64,000 nucleotides of DNA from Blepharisma stoltei (lineage: Eukaryota; Ciliophora; Heterotrichea; Heterotrichida; Blepharismidae). The stretch spans positions 682,001 through 746,000 of the forward strand of contig CAJZBQ010000030.1 of assembly GCA_914767885.1 (NCBI GenBank), in the 5' to 3' direction. The translations under genes were made by a program, and so were the position numbers. The notes beneath the pieces are model-generated. The model saw only the letters and a program-made list of their open reading frames with translations. It ran no database searches and was not told the DNA's origin. This document shows, one piece after another, positions 32,831 to 48,157 of this stretch (within the stretch, counting starts at the first letter, position 1; each line of letters starts with the position of its first letter).

Positions 32831-33851
32831 ATGGGCTCTCAAGTTTCTAATCTCTGTTTGAAATGCTTTGATCCTTCAAGAGACAATATTGAATATGAAA
32901 ATATCCCAACCTCAAATGACTCTACAGTTGTAGAGCTACTTGATATCAAAAGTCATGAAGAACCTTTAAGGCCTGAAACTCAGCACAATAATCTTTCAGT
33001 GTTAGAAAAGCCTCACTCCCCCCCCTTTAAATTGGAGCAAAAAATTTTGTTCAGTGGGGTTAATTTACCAAAAAAGTGGAATTTTTCCCTATATTTTGTT
33101 CCAATTTAAAGGGGGGAGTCAGGAAAATACGAATATCCTACATGTCGCAATAGAAGAAGCTAAAAAAGAGTTCTTAGCCTATGCAAATTCCCCAATGAGT
33201 CACGATGACTGTGAAGAACTACATAACAAGGATGGTTACACAATTTATGGAAAAGACCTTGAAAGAGGATTTATTTTGAAATCCCAATGGAAAATCCCTT
33301 ATACACCTTCTGAATACCTTGGACTATTTTTAAATTTAGACGAAAGAGTCAAATGGGATCCTCATATCCAAGAAATCAAGCTATAATTAATTAAATTAAT
33401 AATGATAACCTTTGCAAAGCTGTCTCCTTATCATTTTATTTAAGGAGATAAACTGATAAACTCAGTAAAAAGCAGAATAATTTCAAAGGATAATGATGGG
33501 TATGCAATGACTCATACAAAATTGAAAAAACACCCCGTGGTTTCTCAAAGAGACATTGTTTCTGAGTCAAAATTATTTCACCTAGACGATGGGATGCTTA
33601 TTGTCAGCAAATCCTGTGAGCATCCTGATTACCCAGCTACAAAAGATATGGTAAGAATGATACTTTTTTTAACAGGATATTATGTACAGCCAATCGAAGA
33701 AGACGAAGAAGGAAATAAGTCTAAAGTTTTCAATGTTATAAAAATCGACTTTGGAGGGTCTTTTCCTCAAAAAATGGTTAAAAAAGCAAATGTGCTGGAA
33801 GTTCAAAAAATGAATAAAGCAATTTTAAAAGTGTTAAAGAATAAAGCATAA
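32831..33851 (+). CDS. START-domain lipid-binding protein, probably N-myristoylated
   Basis: After removing a 106-bp MITE (33013-33118) and a 75-bp IES (33382-33456) the gene encodes 279 residues. It starts MGSQVSNLCLKC, with Gly2, Ser-like spacing and nearby Cys that fit N-myristoylation plus palmitoylation. A linker to about residue 70 precedes the START fold: YTIYGKDLERGFILKSQWK, DERVKWDPHIQEIKL, then across the second IES NSVKSRIISKDNDGYAMTH, SQRDIVSESKLFH, IVSKSCEHPDYPATKDMVR, and the C-terminal helix MVKKANVLEVQKMNKAILK. START domains carry sterols or phospholipids between membranes; the ligand cannot be read. Confidence 0.87.
33013..33118. mobile_element. 106-bp mini-MITE, family 3, with TC target copies
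   Basis: The smallest copy: CTCCCCCCCCTTTAAATTGGA, a truncated hairpin, the TTACCAAAAAAGTGG spacer and the right TIR. Flanking dinucleotides are TC at 33013-14 and TC at 33119-20, not TA. Removal joins SVLEKP to QENTNILHV in frame. Confidence 0.85.
33382..33456. other. 75-bp TA-bounded IES in START gene
   Basis: The insert carries in-frame TAA twice and a TCATTTTATTTAA stretch. Removal between TA at 33382-83 and 33457-58 joins IQEIKL to NSVKSRII in frame. Confidence 0.85.
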
Positions 33852-33949
33852 AATATTAACAAAATTTGGTTTTTTATATTTATACCCGAAAAAATTACTA
33901 ATCTATACATAATAAATACATCACTGCCATTTTCAATATTAATTTTATA

Positions 33950-35356
33950 ATGCGACGAAACTCATCTTGCCTTGAAATGCTCAAAGAATGCAAGCAATCT
34001 CCGTCAGGCCGCCTCAGTGCAGAGCTTTTCCCACGGCGACACTCAGTTCACAGTCCTCTTATTTCCTTCCAAGTTCAAACACCTAAGCTCTGAAAATTTT
34101 CTAAATCCCCATCCCCTACAAGCCAAAGTTCCGTTTCCTCCAAAGTCCAATTTGAAATTAGTCGTATAATTGCCCATCGTAAAAATCCTACCATTGATAA
34201 TGAGCCAAATATAGAAGAAAATAGCTTTGAAAATAAATATAACCAAACAGAAGGCAAGTTTACCAGTAAATTTGCAGGGACTTTTACAATCCCTCGATCA
34301 AAATTTCAATTAATATCAGGTCCTGACTGATCTCCTCCTTCAGAAAAAACCAAAGATATTGTTCCTCAGGTATTTGAGGAAATTCAGCTTGTATCTATAA
34401 ATTCACAAAAGTATACACAACATTTAAAAACTTTCCATAAGAATAAGCCACAAAAAAAATATATTGCAAGCCTCAAAAAAAGTCTGACTCCCCCCCCCCC
34501 CCTCCGTGAGCGAACAAAAAAATTTTGTTCGCTCACGGAGGGGGGTTAATTTTTTTTTTTAAAAAAAAATTTATATATAAATTTTTATAAAAAATATTTT
34601 TTTCGAAATTTAAAAAAATCCTAATTTGCAAAAATTGGGAAGCAAATATTAATTTAATTTGCAAAATTTATGTTTTAAAACGCAATTTGTTTAAAATTAA
34701 ACAGAATTAGCTCTAGATTTCATTATACTAATTATCATTTATATATCAAAATTTTTTTCCATTAAAATTTTTTCTATTAAAAAATTTTTGTTCACTCACG
34801 GAGGGTGGGTTTTTGGTCAAAAAATAGCGATTTTTCTAATGGTTTTGTTCGCTCACGGAGGGGGGGGGGGGGAGTGAGAGAAATGAAAAATCTCAAATTA
34901 AGCGCAGATGATATTTGGAGGATGAACAAAATCATCCCAAAAGAGCCATATCATAGACCTGGCGCTAAAGAGTTTATTCAAGCATGCAAAGAAGGTGATG
35001 AAATCAAAGCCATGGCAATGGTTGCTGAAGACAAGCATATACTGCATGTTTTTGATTCTATGGGAATGACTGGGCTCCATTGAGCCTGCATACGAAATTA
35101 TGTAAATTTGGCTAGGTTTCTGTTGAGCAATAAAGCATATGTAAATAGCTCAGATTATGTAAATTTTATATAGTGCCATAGAACTCCTATGCATTTGGCT
35201 GCAAAAATTGGAAGTGAAAGACTGATAAATTTATTGATCGAATATAAAGCGGATCCATTGAAATTTAGCAATGGCAAAAAATTGCCGGTTCATATGACGA
35301 AAAATGAAGCAATTAAAATTAGAATAAGAAGATATATGATGGTAAAAATTATATAG
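33950..35356 (+). CDS. ankyrin-repeat protein, one MITE IES and one intron
   Basis: ATG at 33950 (MRRNSSCLEMLKECKQ) opens a 333-residue protein after removal of a 390-bp MITE (34485-34874) and a 15-nt intron (35159-35173). The N-terminal 190 residues are Ser-rich, basic and disordered; TGA codes Trp twice (SGPDWSPPSE). After the junction (ASLKKSLREMKNLKLSADDIW) ankyrin repeats appear: AKEFIQACKEGDEIKAMAMV, MGMTGLHWACIRNYVNLARFLL and, across the intron, TPMHLAAKIGSERLINLLIEY, then LPVHMTKNEAIKIRI. The last repeat is a capping type. The partner is unknown. The short frames listed by standard-code translation hide this gene because of TGA. Confidence 0.85.
34485..34874. mobile_element. MITE family 1 with TG target copies, IES in ankyrin gene
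   Basis: A 390-bp near-consensus copy. Flanking dinucleotides are TG at 34485-86 and TG at 34875-76 instead of TA. Only this removal keeps the frame (KKSL to REMKNLK). Confidence 0.9.
35159..35173 (+). other. 15-nt intron
   Basis: GTAAATTTTATATAG carries an in-frame TAG in the ankyrin gene; removal joins VNSSDY to CHRTPMHLAA. Confidence 0.9.
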
Positions 35357-35727
35357 GAAAATTATGTACAGCAATTTAAGAAAAAATAAGTTAGCAATAT
35401 TCTTTTATGTATAGAGATATTCAAGAATATATCTAAAAAATTAAAAATCAAGAGTAACCATTGTAATTAATTTTTTCGTAAAATGTTTTTGGTAAATTAT
35501 GTGATTAATGATGGATTGCTTTTATTACTAAACTTATATAATTTTTCGTTTAAAATAATTGTAAATATAATTTATGCCTGCTTTAAATATAAAAAAAATC
35601 ACGTCCATTTTATAATGAAATTTATGAGAATATAAACATCTTACTAGCTGCCTTTATCATATTTATATAGTAAACAGGAAGCTACTCATCAATATGAATG
35701 TTTTCATTTATATTAAATAGGTATAAC

Positions 35728-36096
35728 TAACTCCCCCCCCCTCCGTGAGTGAACAAAAAAATTTTGTTCATTCACGGTTAATTTTTTTTTTTAAAAAAAT
35801 TTATATTTCAATTTTATAAAAAATAGTTTTTTTCGAAATTTAAAAAAATCCTAATTCGCAAAAATTTGAAAGCAAATATTAATTCAATTTGCAAAATTTA
35901 TGTTTTAAAAAGCAACTTGTTTAAAATTAAACAGAATTAGCTCTATATTTCATTATACTAATTATCATTTATATATCAAAATTTTTTTCCATAAAAATTT
36001 TTCTATTAAAAAATTTTTGTTCACTCACGAAGGGGGGGGGTTTTTGGGCAAAAAATAGCGATTTTTCTAATGGTTTTGTTCACTCACGGGGGGGAC
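35728..36096. mobile_element. MITE family 1, intergenic
   Basis: A 369-bp copy lies between TA at 35728-29 and TA at 36097-98. The left hairpin is shortened (CATTCACGG then TTAATT, with the G-run lost). Confidence 0.85.
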
Positions 36097-36698
36097 TAAG
36101 TAATTGTCTATTGCAATTTAGGTATTTTTCATTTATGTTTTCAATAGTAAATAAATTTATAATAAAAATGTGTTGAGTAATCATAAGTTTTATCAGGAAG
36201 ATTTTTTGTTGTGATAAAGAAGAGAAAGACGATTATCCTAACTCTCAAGGCAATAATAGCTATGAACGGCCAAGAGGTGGATGTGGGAGGTAAAAGAGAA
36301 CTATGAATTGCTATGAGCAATGTGAAGGATAAGTCATAAAAACTTGGCTTATTTGGAGAGCTCAATTTAGGTAATTCATCATAAATAAGTTTGATCAAGT
36401 TAATTATTAATTTCTAAAAGCTCCATTAAAACATGCAGTAATCAAAATCGCTGAAAATTTTTTAAACTCAGAAAAGTTTAAATTTCCTTATCATTATTAT
36501 CTCATTTTATTTTAATTTCTCAAGTCAATTTTAGAAAAATAGAATGCACTTTCAGTTTTTCAGCCGTTTTTAATGGTCTGAAATAATATTTGGATTTGAA
36601 AAATGATATCAAAAAATCATCAGTTGTAATTATCTTTATATTTTCCTACTATTCTACGTAATTATGCATTTATTCTAGCTCTTAATCTTTTGAAAACT

Positions 36699-36850
36699 AT
36701 CATTAGTTGCTTGTTTTTGAGCATTGCAACCTACATGTTGAATCTTTTCCACGTGTGAAAAGATGATTCTTCACATGTGGAATCATCTTTTCACACGTGG
36801 AAAACATTCCACATGTAGGTTGCAATGCTCAAAAACATGAAACTAACGAT
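36699..36850. repeat. 152-bp near-perfect palindrome
   Basis: Arms of about 70 bp share TTTTTGAGCATTGCAACCTA, CATGT and CACGTGTGAAAAGATGATT with their inverses around a small centre (CTTCACATGTGG). No target duplication is obvious. Confidence 0.85.
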
Positions 36851-37384
36851 ATTTTTTAATTATGACTTCAATAATTAAATATATTTTAGTTATATCTTCC
36901 TAAATTTTATATAATTGCATTAGCTATTTGGTCAAGCATAGGTAGCAACCCTACACCCCCACCCCCACCTTCACAGATGGCACCCCCACCCCCTCCCTCA
37001 AAAAGAATATTTTAAATATAATCCAATTAAAGCGCTATATTGATAAATGGAGTCTATAAATTGCTTTAATAATTACGATTAATTAATAAATTTCAAATTA
37101 ATTAAAAAATAATTAGGAAATATATTAAATTTGTTTTTTTATATTTATAAATACAATGCCAAAGATATTGATAATGTCAGTAATTATTAAATGAATCAAG
37201 CACAATACAATAACTACAGAGTGCAGCGAAGATGAATACAGTGTAGGTAACTTCAAGATGGATGTAATATGAGCTAATGCAGGATATGCAGAAGATGGAT
37301 AATTAGCTTAAATAGTAGGTTTAAAAGTAATCAATTCATAAAATAAAATTTTTGCGAATTCAAGTATTAATTATATTCATATTT

Positions 37385-38470
37385 TCTTACATACCATGCC
37401 TATATCACATCTTGAGTTGCCATTATTCTTTTTGATTGTTTTTTATAGCATTCCAAAGCTTCTTCTCTTCTTCCTAACTATCTAACTCCCCCCATTTAAA
37501 TTGGAACAAAAAATTTTGTTCCAATTTAAAGGGGGGTTAATTTTTTTTTTAAAAAAAAATATCAATATAAAATTTGTTTATAAAAACAATTTATATAAAA
37601 ATTCAAAAACTTATCGAATTAGATTAATAAATTTGTTTAATAAAATGCTATTTACTCTTTATCTTTTAAAACAAAGCAAGATATAACTAAATTTTTTTAT
37701 TATTAGTTAATACGCCACTATTAATTGGTATCAAAACTATTTACACAAAAATTATTATTTTTATTGATAAAAAAAAAATTTAAAACAAAAAATTTTAGAA
37801 AATTTATAATATGCTATTTATACTCTATTCTTTTAAAATAAAGCAACAAATTAGTAAATTTTTAAAATTTATAAAGAAATTCCTATTGAATTTATATCAA
37901 AACTATTTAAATAAAAAAATATCATTTTTATCAAAAAAGAATAAAAATTTTTTTGAAAAATTTTTAAAAAAACAATTAATGTTTTTTAAAATTTAGCAAT
38001 TAAGGATAATAAATTTATTTAAATAAGATGATCTTTATACTCTCTTCTTTAAACAAGAACAAGATATAACTAAATTTTTGATTTTAGTTAAGAAAAAAAC
38101 ATTTAACTTATATCAAAACCTTTTACATAAAAAATTATTATAATTTTTTATTATAAAATTAAATTTTGTTTCAATTTAAAGGGGGTTAATTTACCAAAAA
38201 AGTGGAAATTTTACCTATATTTTGTTCCAATTTAAAGAGGGGGGAGTAAGAGCATTTCCTTTATTATAATAATAATCTCCACAGTTTGGATTTTTTAATT
38301 GCATCGTTACAATGTTTTAGTGTTTTTTTCATAACTCTTTTCTTTATAGAAGATAACTCCTATGCTATTGTATGCATCAGCATAATTTGGATCAACTCTG
38401 ATAGCTTATTTATAGCATTCCATATCTTATCCTCTACTGCCTAACTTATATAGAACATCTCTTTCATTTG
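37385..38470 (-). pseudogene. degenerate TPR-gene fragments inside transposon copy 2
   Basis: On the minus strand the stretch about 38470-38250 reads DMECYK, AIRVDPNYADAYNSIGVIFY, KEKSYEKN with stops between, and after removal of the 37483-38246 MITE continues GNALR-stop-LGRREEALECYKK. This is the TPR consensus of OGT-like arrays. Copy 1 of the transposon lacks it, so it looks like captured host sequence, now decayed. Confidence 0.6.
37483..38246. mobile_element. MITE family 3, full length, nested
   Basis: A 764-bp copy lies between TA at 37483-84 and TA at 38247-48. It has the same hairpin left end, tandem right TIRs and three ~190-bp internal units as 32010-32812. Confidence 0.88.
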
Positions 38471-38644
38471 AAAAGCAATGTGCTAATAAAAATAGTATTT
38501 GCTATTGTCAGTTTTACTTTTAGATCTCTAAATGGACTCTTTAGCCATTGTTCCACAAAGTTCATAAATATATACAGGATATACTGCTAATTAATACCAA
38601 AGATCATTATGCTTGTCAGCAAATTTCTTCAGATGCGGGGTTCT

Positions 38645-39040
38645 TACTCCCCCCCCCCCCCCTCCGTGAGCGAACAAAAAAATTTTGTTCACTCACGGAG
38701 GGGGGTTTAATTTTTTTTTTTAAAAACAATTTATATATAAATTTTATAAAAAATATTTTTTTCGAAATTTAAAAAAAATCCTAATTTGCAAAAATTGGGA
38801 AGCAAATATTAATTTAATTTGCAAAATTTATGTTTTAAAACGCAATTTGTTTAAAATTAAACAGAATTAGCTCTAGATTTCATTATAGTAATTATCACTT
38901 ATATAGCAAAAATTTTTTTCTATTAAAAATTTTTTTCTATTAAAAATATTTTTGTTCACTCACGGAGGGTGGGTTTTTGGTCAAAAAATGGCGATTTTTC
39001 TAATGGTTTTGTTCGCTCACGGAGGGGGGGGGGGGGGAGT
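38645..39040. mobile_element. MITE family 1, nested, with empty site in copy 1
   Basis: A 396-bp copy lies between TA at 38645-46 and TA at 39041-42. Copy 1 of the host transposon reads GTGCTTAGTAGTTATAGG at the same point (about 24176-24193), which is this site without the insertion and with one TA. Confidence 0.93.
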
Positions 39041-39509
39041 TAGTAGTTATAGGAAATTTTCACTACTCCTTAATCGATTGCGCTACGATATATGATATTG
39101 TATAAATCAGTAATTTTTAATATCTAAAATAATAATTTATTTATTACGCCTGCTCTAAATTAGCATTTGTGATATATCTATACTATATTAAGGGGGGGTG
39201 GGGGTGCCATCTGTGAAAGGGGGGTGGGGGTGCCACTAAAAGGGGGGGTGGGGGGTACCATTAAAAAGGGGGGGTGGGGGTGTAGGGTTGCTACCTGTGC
39301 TTGACCAGCTATTATCTGAGGAAATAAGAACTTGAATTATTCAAAAATTACTAATTATTAAGATAGAAAATTTTCCTCTCTGCAATAATTAAGCAATCAA
39401 TAAACATTTAATGATTGTATTACAAATGATCGCAAGAAATTACAAGTTCCTATATAATTATCTCCATTATCTTCCACTTATTTAATCCATCCACATTTAT
39501 AAAAGTTTA

Positions 39510-41203
39510 ATGTCGGTGCTACGCAGATCATTCGCTTCCGTCATTGAAAACAAGCTTTTAATCAAAGACAAATGGGTCAGCTCTAAAGCCAGCAAATGGT
39601 TTGACGTCAAAGACCCAGCAACCCAAGAAGTTGTCGCAAGAGTTCCACAATGCACCCAGTCCGAGTTCGACCAAGCCGTCTCCAGTGCCAAAGAAACCTT
39701 CAAAACCTGGCGAAACGTCCCTGTCTTAACCCGGCTCAGATATATGAGAAAATATTTAGACCTCTTAAACGCTAACCTAGAAAACCTAGCAGGTATAATT
39801 ACACGAGAAAATGGCAAAGTCCTGGCTGATTCCCGAGGAGACGTCATCCGAGGTATAGAAGTAGTCGAGCACACCCTGTCCTTTGGCTCTTTACTACAAG
39901 GTGAATCTATGGAAAATCTCGCAAAAGACCTTGACACTTATTCATATAGACACCCATTAGGCGTCTGTGCAGGAATCACTCCATTCAATTTCCCTGCTAT
40001 GATTCCTCTCTGGATGTACCCAGTAGCTGCTGCATGTGGAAATACCTATGTATTAAAACCATCAGAAAAAGTAGCAACCACCTGTGAAAAAATGGGCGAA
40101 CTTTTCTTAGAAGCTGGTTTCCCTCATGGTGTTCTCAATATTGTCCACGGAGGAAAAGACACAGTTGACATGATCTGCAAACACCCTGACATTAAAGCAA
40201 TTTCCTTTGTAGGAGGAAACGACGCAGGAACTTATATCCACCAACAAGGCTCACATTATGGCAAAAGAGTCCAGTCTAATATGGGTGCGAAAAATCACGT
40301 CATTGTGCTGCCTGATGCAGATAAAGAAGACGCTATTAATGCACTAGTAAGCAGCGTTTTTGGAGCGACAGGACAAAGATGTATGGCACTCAGCGTCATT
40401 GTTCTTGTTGGAGAAACTAAATCTTGGATCCCTGATTTAGTAGCTAAATCTAAAACACTTAAAGTCGGCCCTGGAAATGACCCAAAAACTGATGTAGGAC
40501 CTTTAAATGCAGCTGGTCTTAAAGAAAGAGTTGAATCTTTAATTGCAAGTGGAGTCTCTGAAGGAGCCAAGCTATTATTAGACGGCCGAGGAGTCAAAGT
40601 TAATGGCTTTGAAAAAGGAAATTTCGTAGGACCAACTATTTTTGCTGATGTAAACGTAAACCAAAAAATCTATAAAGAAGAAATTTTTGGACCTGTTATG
40701 ACTATAATGACTGTAGACACATTGGAAGAGGCTATTGAATTAATCAATAGAAATCCTAATGGAAATGGGACTTCTATATTTACAAGCTCTGGAAGCAGCG
40801 CTAGGAAATTCCAAAGAGAAATTGAAGCTGGACAAGTCGGGATTAATGTGCCTATTCCTGTACCTTTGCCTATGTTCAGCTTTACTGGGAATAAAGGCTC
40901 ATTTAGAGGAGACTTGAACTTCTATGGAAAAGGAGCTATCAATTTCTTCACTCAATGGAAAACAATTGGGTGTAGGTCCAATTATCGTGCATTTTTGAGG
41001 GGTGCATTTAACCGATGTATTTTTGGTCGAAAATTGGCTGAAACTTTTGATAATGAGACATTTGACCGAAAAAAAAAATCGACAAAATGTAAACTATCAA
41101 AAATCCACTATCATTTGGCATAGCCAAAACAATTACGTCTAGATGGAAAGAAGAGAACTCAGAAAAATATAAGTTGTCCACAGCTTTCCCTACAATGAAA
41201 TAA
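39510..41203 (+). CDS. methylmalonate-semialdehyde dehydrogenase (acylating), mitochondrial
   Basis: Converts methylmalonate semialdehyde to propionyl-CoA (and malonate semialdehyde to acetyl-CoA) with NAD+ and CoA in valine and pyrimidine breakdown. About 508 residues after removal of a 167-bp insertion near the 3' end. A short presequence ([13 protein letters not shown]) is followed by [19 protein letters not shown], the NAD-fold region ([19 protein letters not shown]-like, with GVCAG here), [12 protein letters not shown], the catalytic Cys in [20 protein letters not shown] and the family end. The insertion (40968-41125) splits the C-terminus; removal restores [20 protein letters not shown] and a TAA at 41201. 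CoA-dependent ALDHs lack the usual general-base Glu; the region [12 protein letters not shown] fits this. TGA-Trp is not needed. Confidence 0.96.
40968..41125. mobile_element. 158-bp element with 9-bp target duplication in the dehydrogenase gene
   Basis: It is flanked by AAAACAATT at 40959-67 and 41126-34. It starts GGGTGTAGGTCCAATTATCG. A near inverse of that end (CGATCATTGGACCTGCACCC) occurs at 62020-62039, marking another copy or end. Confidence 0.8.
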
Positions 41204-41337
41204 GCTAATTCTTTCTCTAATTTTAAGCCTCATTTATATATGCTCCATTTATAAATTGTTCTATAATTTTCCACGCTTTTAACCTATATTAATTTTAAGC
41301 CTTTTCTTCCCACATTTCTTATAAATTTATACAAATT

Positions 41338-42426
41338 ATGCAAAGAGATCTGGAATTTATAGAGAAAGTTAAAAAAAATAAAGCCAATTTTCAGAAGCTG
41401 GCTCAAGAATATTTTTCACCTGACCTAGCGTTTATGCAGAATATCCCAAATTATATTAATCAAAATAAAAATCAATGATCTCAATCAAGAATGATAGAAT
41501 CATCAAACTCCAATATACCTGAAAGCTCCCAAACTAATTTTACTCCTACAAATATTGAAAAACTCGAAAATAGCCCAAGAATTAATACAAACTTTGAGCT
41601 GCTTATCAACCAAAAAGGAACAATAAGACCAATTACTATAAGCAAACGATTAACAACTATAGGGGGTCGCGAGGAATCTGATGAAAAACTTGGTTATGCA
41701 GATACTAACGAATTGATTTTTACAGCAAGAAATGACAAACTTTTTGTGTCTGAAAGTGTATCTCCTTGATATGAAGCGTCAATTAAAATAAGAACGTCGA
41801 TTTTATATAAAGGAGCATCTTTTAAGATTGGAGATCAGCATTCTAATTTATTTATTGAAGAGGTCTACCAAGACAGGTCAATTAAGCTAAAAATTGAGCC
41901 ACATATGAAGGAGTCAATCATGCTAGGTAGAGATGGTGGGACTATTGGCAGGGGTCCAAAAAATAAAATTTGTATAGAGGACTTTTCGATAGGAAAAGTC
42001 CAAGCTGAAATTAAATGCAAGAAAAGGTAAAGTTAAAATATAAGACCATAAGAAGATAGACCATTAGCTACCTATCTGGCGTAAACCCACTTGACCAAAA
42101 GATAGCTCCCTAGGCTAGAACCATCTCTTGAAGATGCCCTGTTAGTCCCTGCCTATCCCATCTGGCAGGGATATGAATGAACCTTCGGGAACAAAACAAT
42201 TTCCCTCTTCAGCAGACTCTGTTGATATCATTATTTTATTTCTAAATGCAACCAAGGAATTTGGATAATCAAAGATTTATTGCCTGCCTATGGGATTTTT
42301 AGGTATTTACACAATGCAAACTCTTTGGATAAACAAAAAAATTCTCCAGAAATTGAGGTCAAAGATGGGGATTTAATTAAACTGGAAAGCTCTGGCTTTG
42401 AAATTCATGTAGAAAACTCAGACTAA
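41338..42426 (+). CDS. FHA-domain protein, C-terminal FHA split by a retroposon
   Basis: FHA domains bind phosphothreonine peptides. ATG 41338 to TAA 42424 gives 285 residues after removing 231 bp (42012-42242). TGA reads as Trp at two places. The N-terminal 75 residues are helical and Asn/Ser-rich. A first diverged beta-rich block follows (RPITISKRLTTIGG, LIFTARNDKLFVSE). The C-terminal FHA has SIMLGRDGGTIGRG, NKICIEDFSIGKVQAEIKC, and across the junction NQGIWIIKDLLPAYGIFRYL, DGDLIKLESSGFEIHV. The insertion lies between the strand with the phosphopeptide-contact Ser and the WxxxDL strand, so an intact protein requires removal. Confidence 0.87.
42021..42242 (+). mobile_element. SINE-like retroposon family A, IES in FHA gene
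   Basis: A 222-bp unit is flanked by TAAATGCAA at 42012-20 and 42243-51. It shares GACCATAAG, GTAAACCCACT, CCCTAGG, GAACAAAAC and CCCTCTTC blocks with the 7395 copy and ends ATCATTATTTTATTTC. The duplication begins with TA, so TA-type excision also restores the frame. Confidence 0.85.
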
Positions 42427-42560
42427 GAGGGTTAAACATTTTATAGGCTGGAATGTTTTAGAAATCAAATGTAAAACTCATACCACATATCTGGATTTAA
42501 TTAAGAAATTATATGAAATAAATGCTTGACAAGCTGAGATAAAATTAACTAATTTTCCTA

Positions 42561-47623
<5,063 letters not shown>

Positions 47624-48157
47624 ATAAATTTACTGTAAAATATTATTTATCCAAATTTATAATAAATATTTTTCAAGTTTCTTACAATAATTCATTATTT
47701 CTCTCACCCATCCTTCCATGGGCGAACAAACAATTTGGAAAAATTTTCTATTATTTGCTTAAAAAACCGCCCTCTGCAAGTGACCAAAAAAATTTTTTGA
47801 TATATAGTGAGTATTATTATAAGAATTTTCTAATTAATTCTGTTAAATTTTAAACAATTTTCAATTTGAAACATAAATTTTACAAATAAATTAATTTCCG
47901 CCTTCCAATTTTTGCGAATAATGAGTTTTTAGATTTTGAAAAAAAAATTCTATAAAATTTTTAAAAATTAGTGAATGAAATTTTTGTTCGCTGAGGGAAG
48001 GGGGAAGTCAGACGATCTGAATCTTACTTGATTGGATTTATTAATAATATTTATATCTAATCTTTTTATATTTAATATCTCCTTATTCTTTCTTCACTCA
48101 AAAATAAACTCTCAAAAAGATTTATTTCTTATTTTTATTATAGCTATATTTGTCAAC
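47624..48157. other. divergent intergenic region with an eroded MITE
   Basis: The gap between the BEACH and WD40-HMG gene starts. 47703-48008 is a diverged family 1 MITE (CATGGGCGAACAAA, TGTTCGCTGAGGGAAGGGGGAAG). Flanking dinucleotides appear to be TC on both sides. Remaining DNA is AT-rich and must hold both promoters. Confidence 0.6.

Larger units (their letters stand above)
35357..36929. other. gene-free repeat region (with MITE 35728-36096 and a palindrome at 36699-36850)
   Basis: AT-rich DNA with no credible gene. It holds one MITE and one long palindrome (listed separately). At 36114-36124 and 36363-36373 an 11-bp repeat CAATTTAGGTA flanks a 238-bp unit that could be a retroposon. Confidence 0.5.
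36930..39306. mobile_element. TIR transposon copy 2 (8-bp duplication) with two nested MITEs and TPR-like fragments
   Basis: It starts GGTCAAGCATAGGTAGCAACC and ends in the inverse, flanked by AGCTATTT (36922-29) and AGCTATTA (39307-14). Left and right parts match copy 1 (AATTGCTTTAATA region; TCCTTAATCGATTG region). It carries a family 3 MITE (37483-38246) and a family 1 MITE (38645-39040). No transposase. Confidence 0.85.

Noticed and set aside
36141-36398. 85-codon minus frame with hydrophobic stretch
   Set aside because: No ATG, no homology I recognise, and it lies in a repeat-rich region between possible 11-bp duplications.
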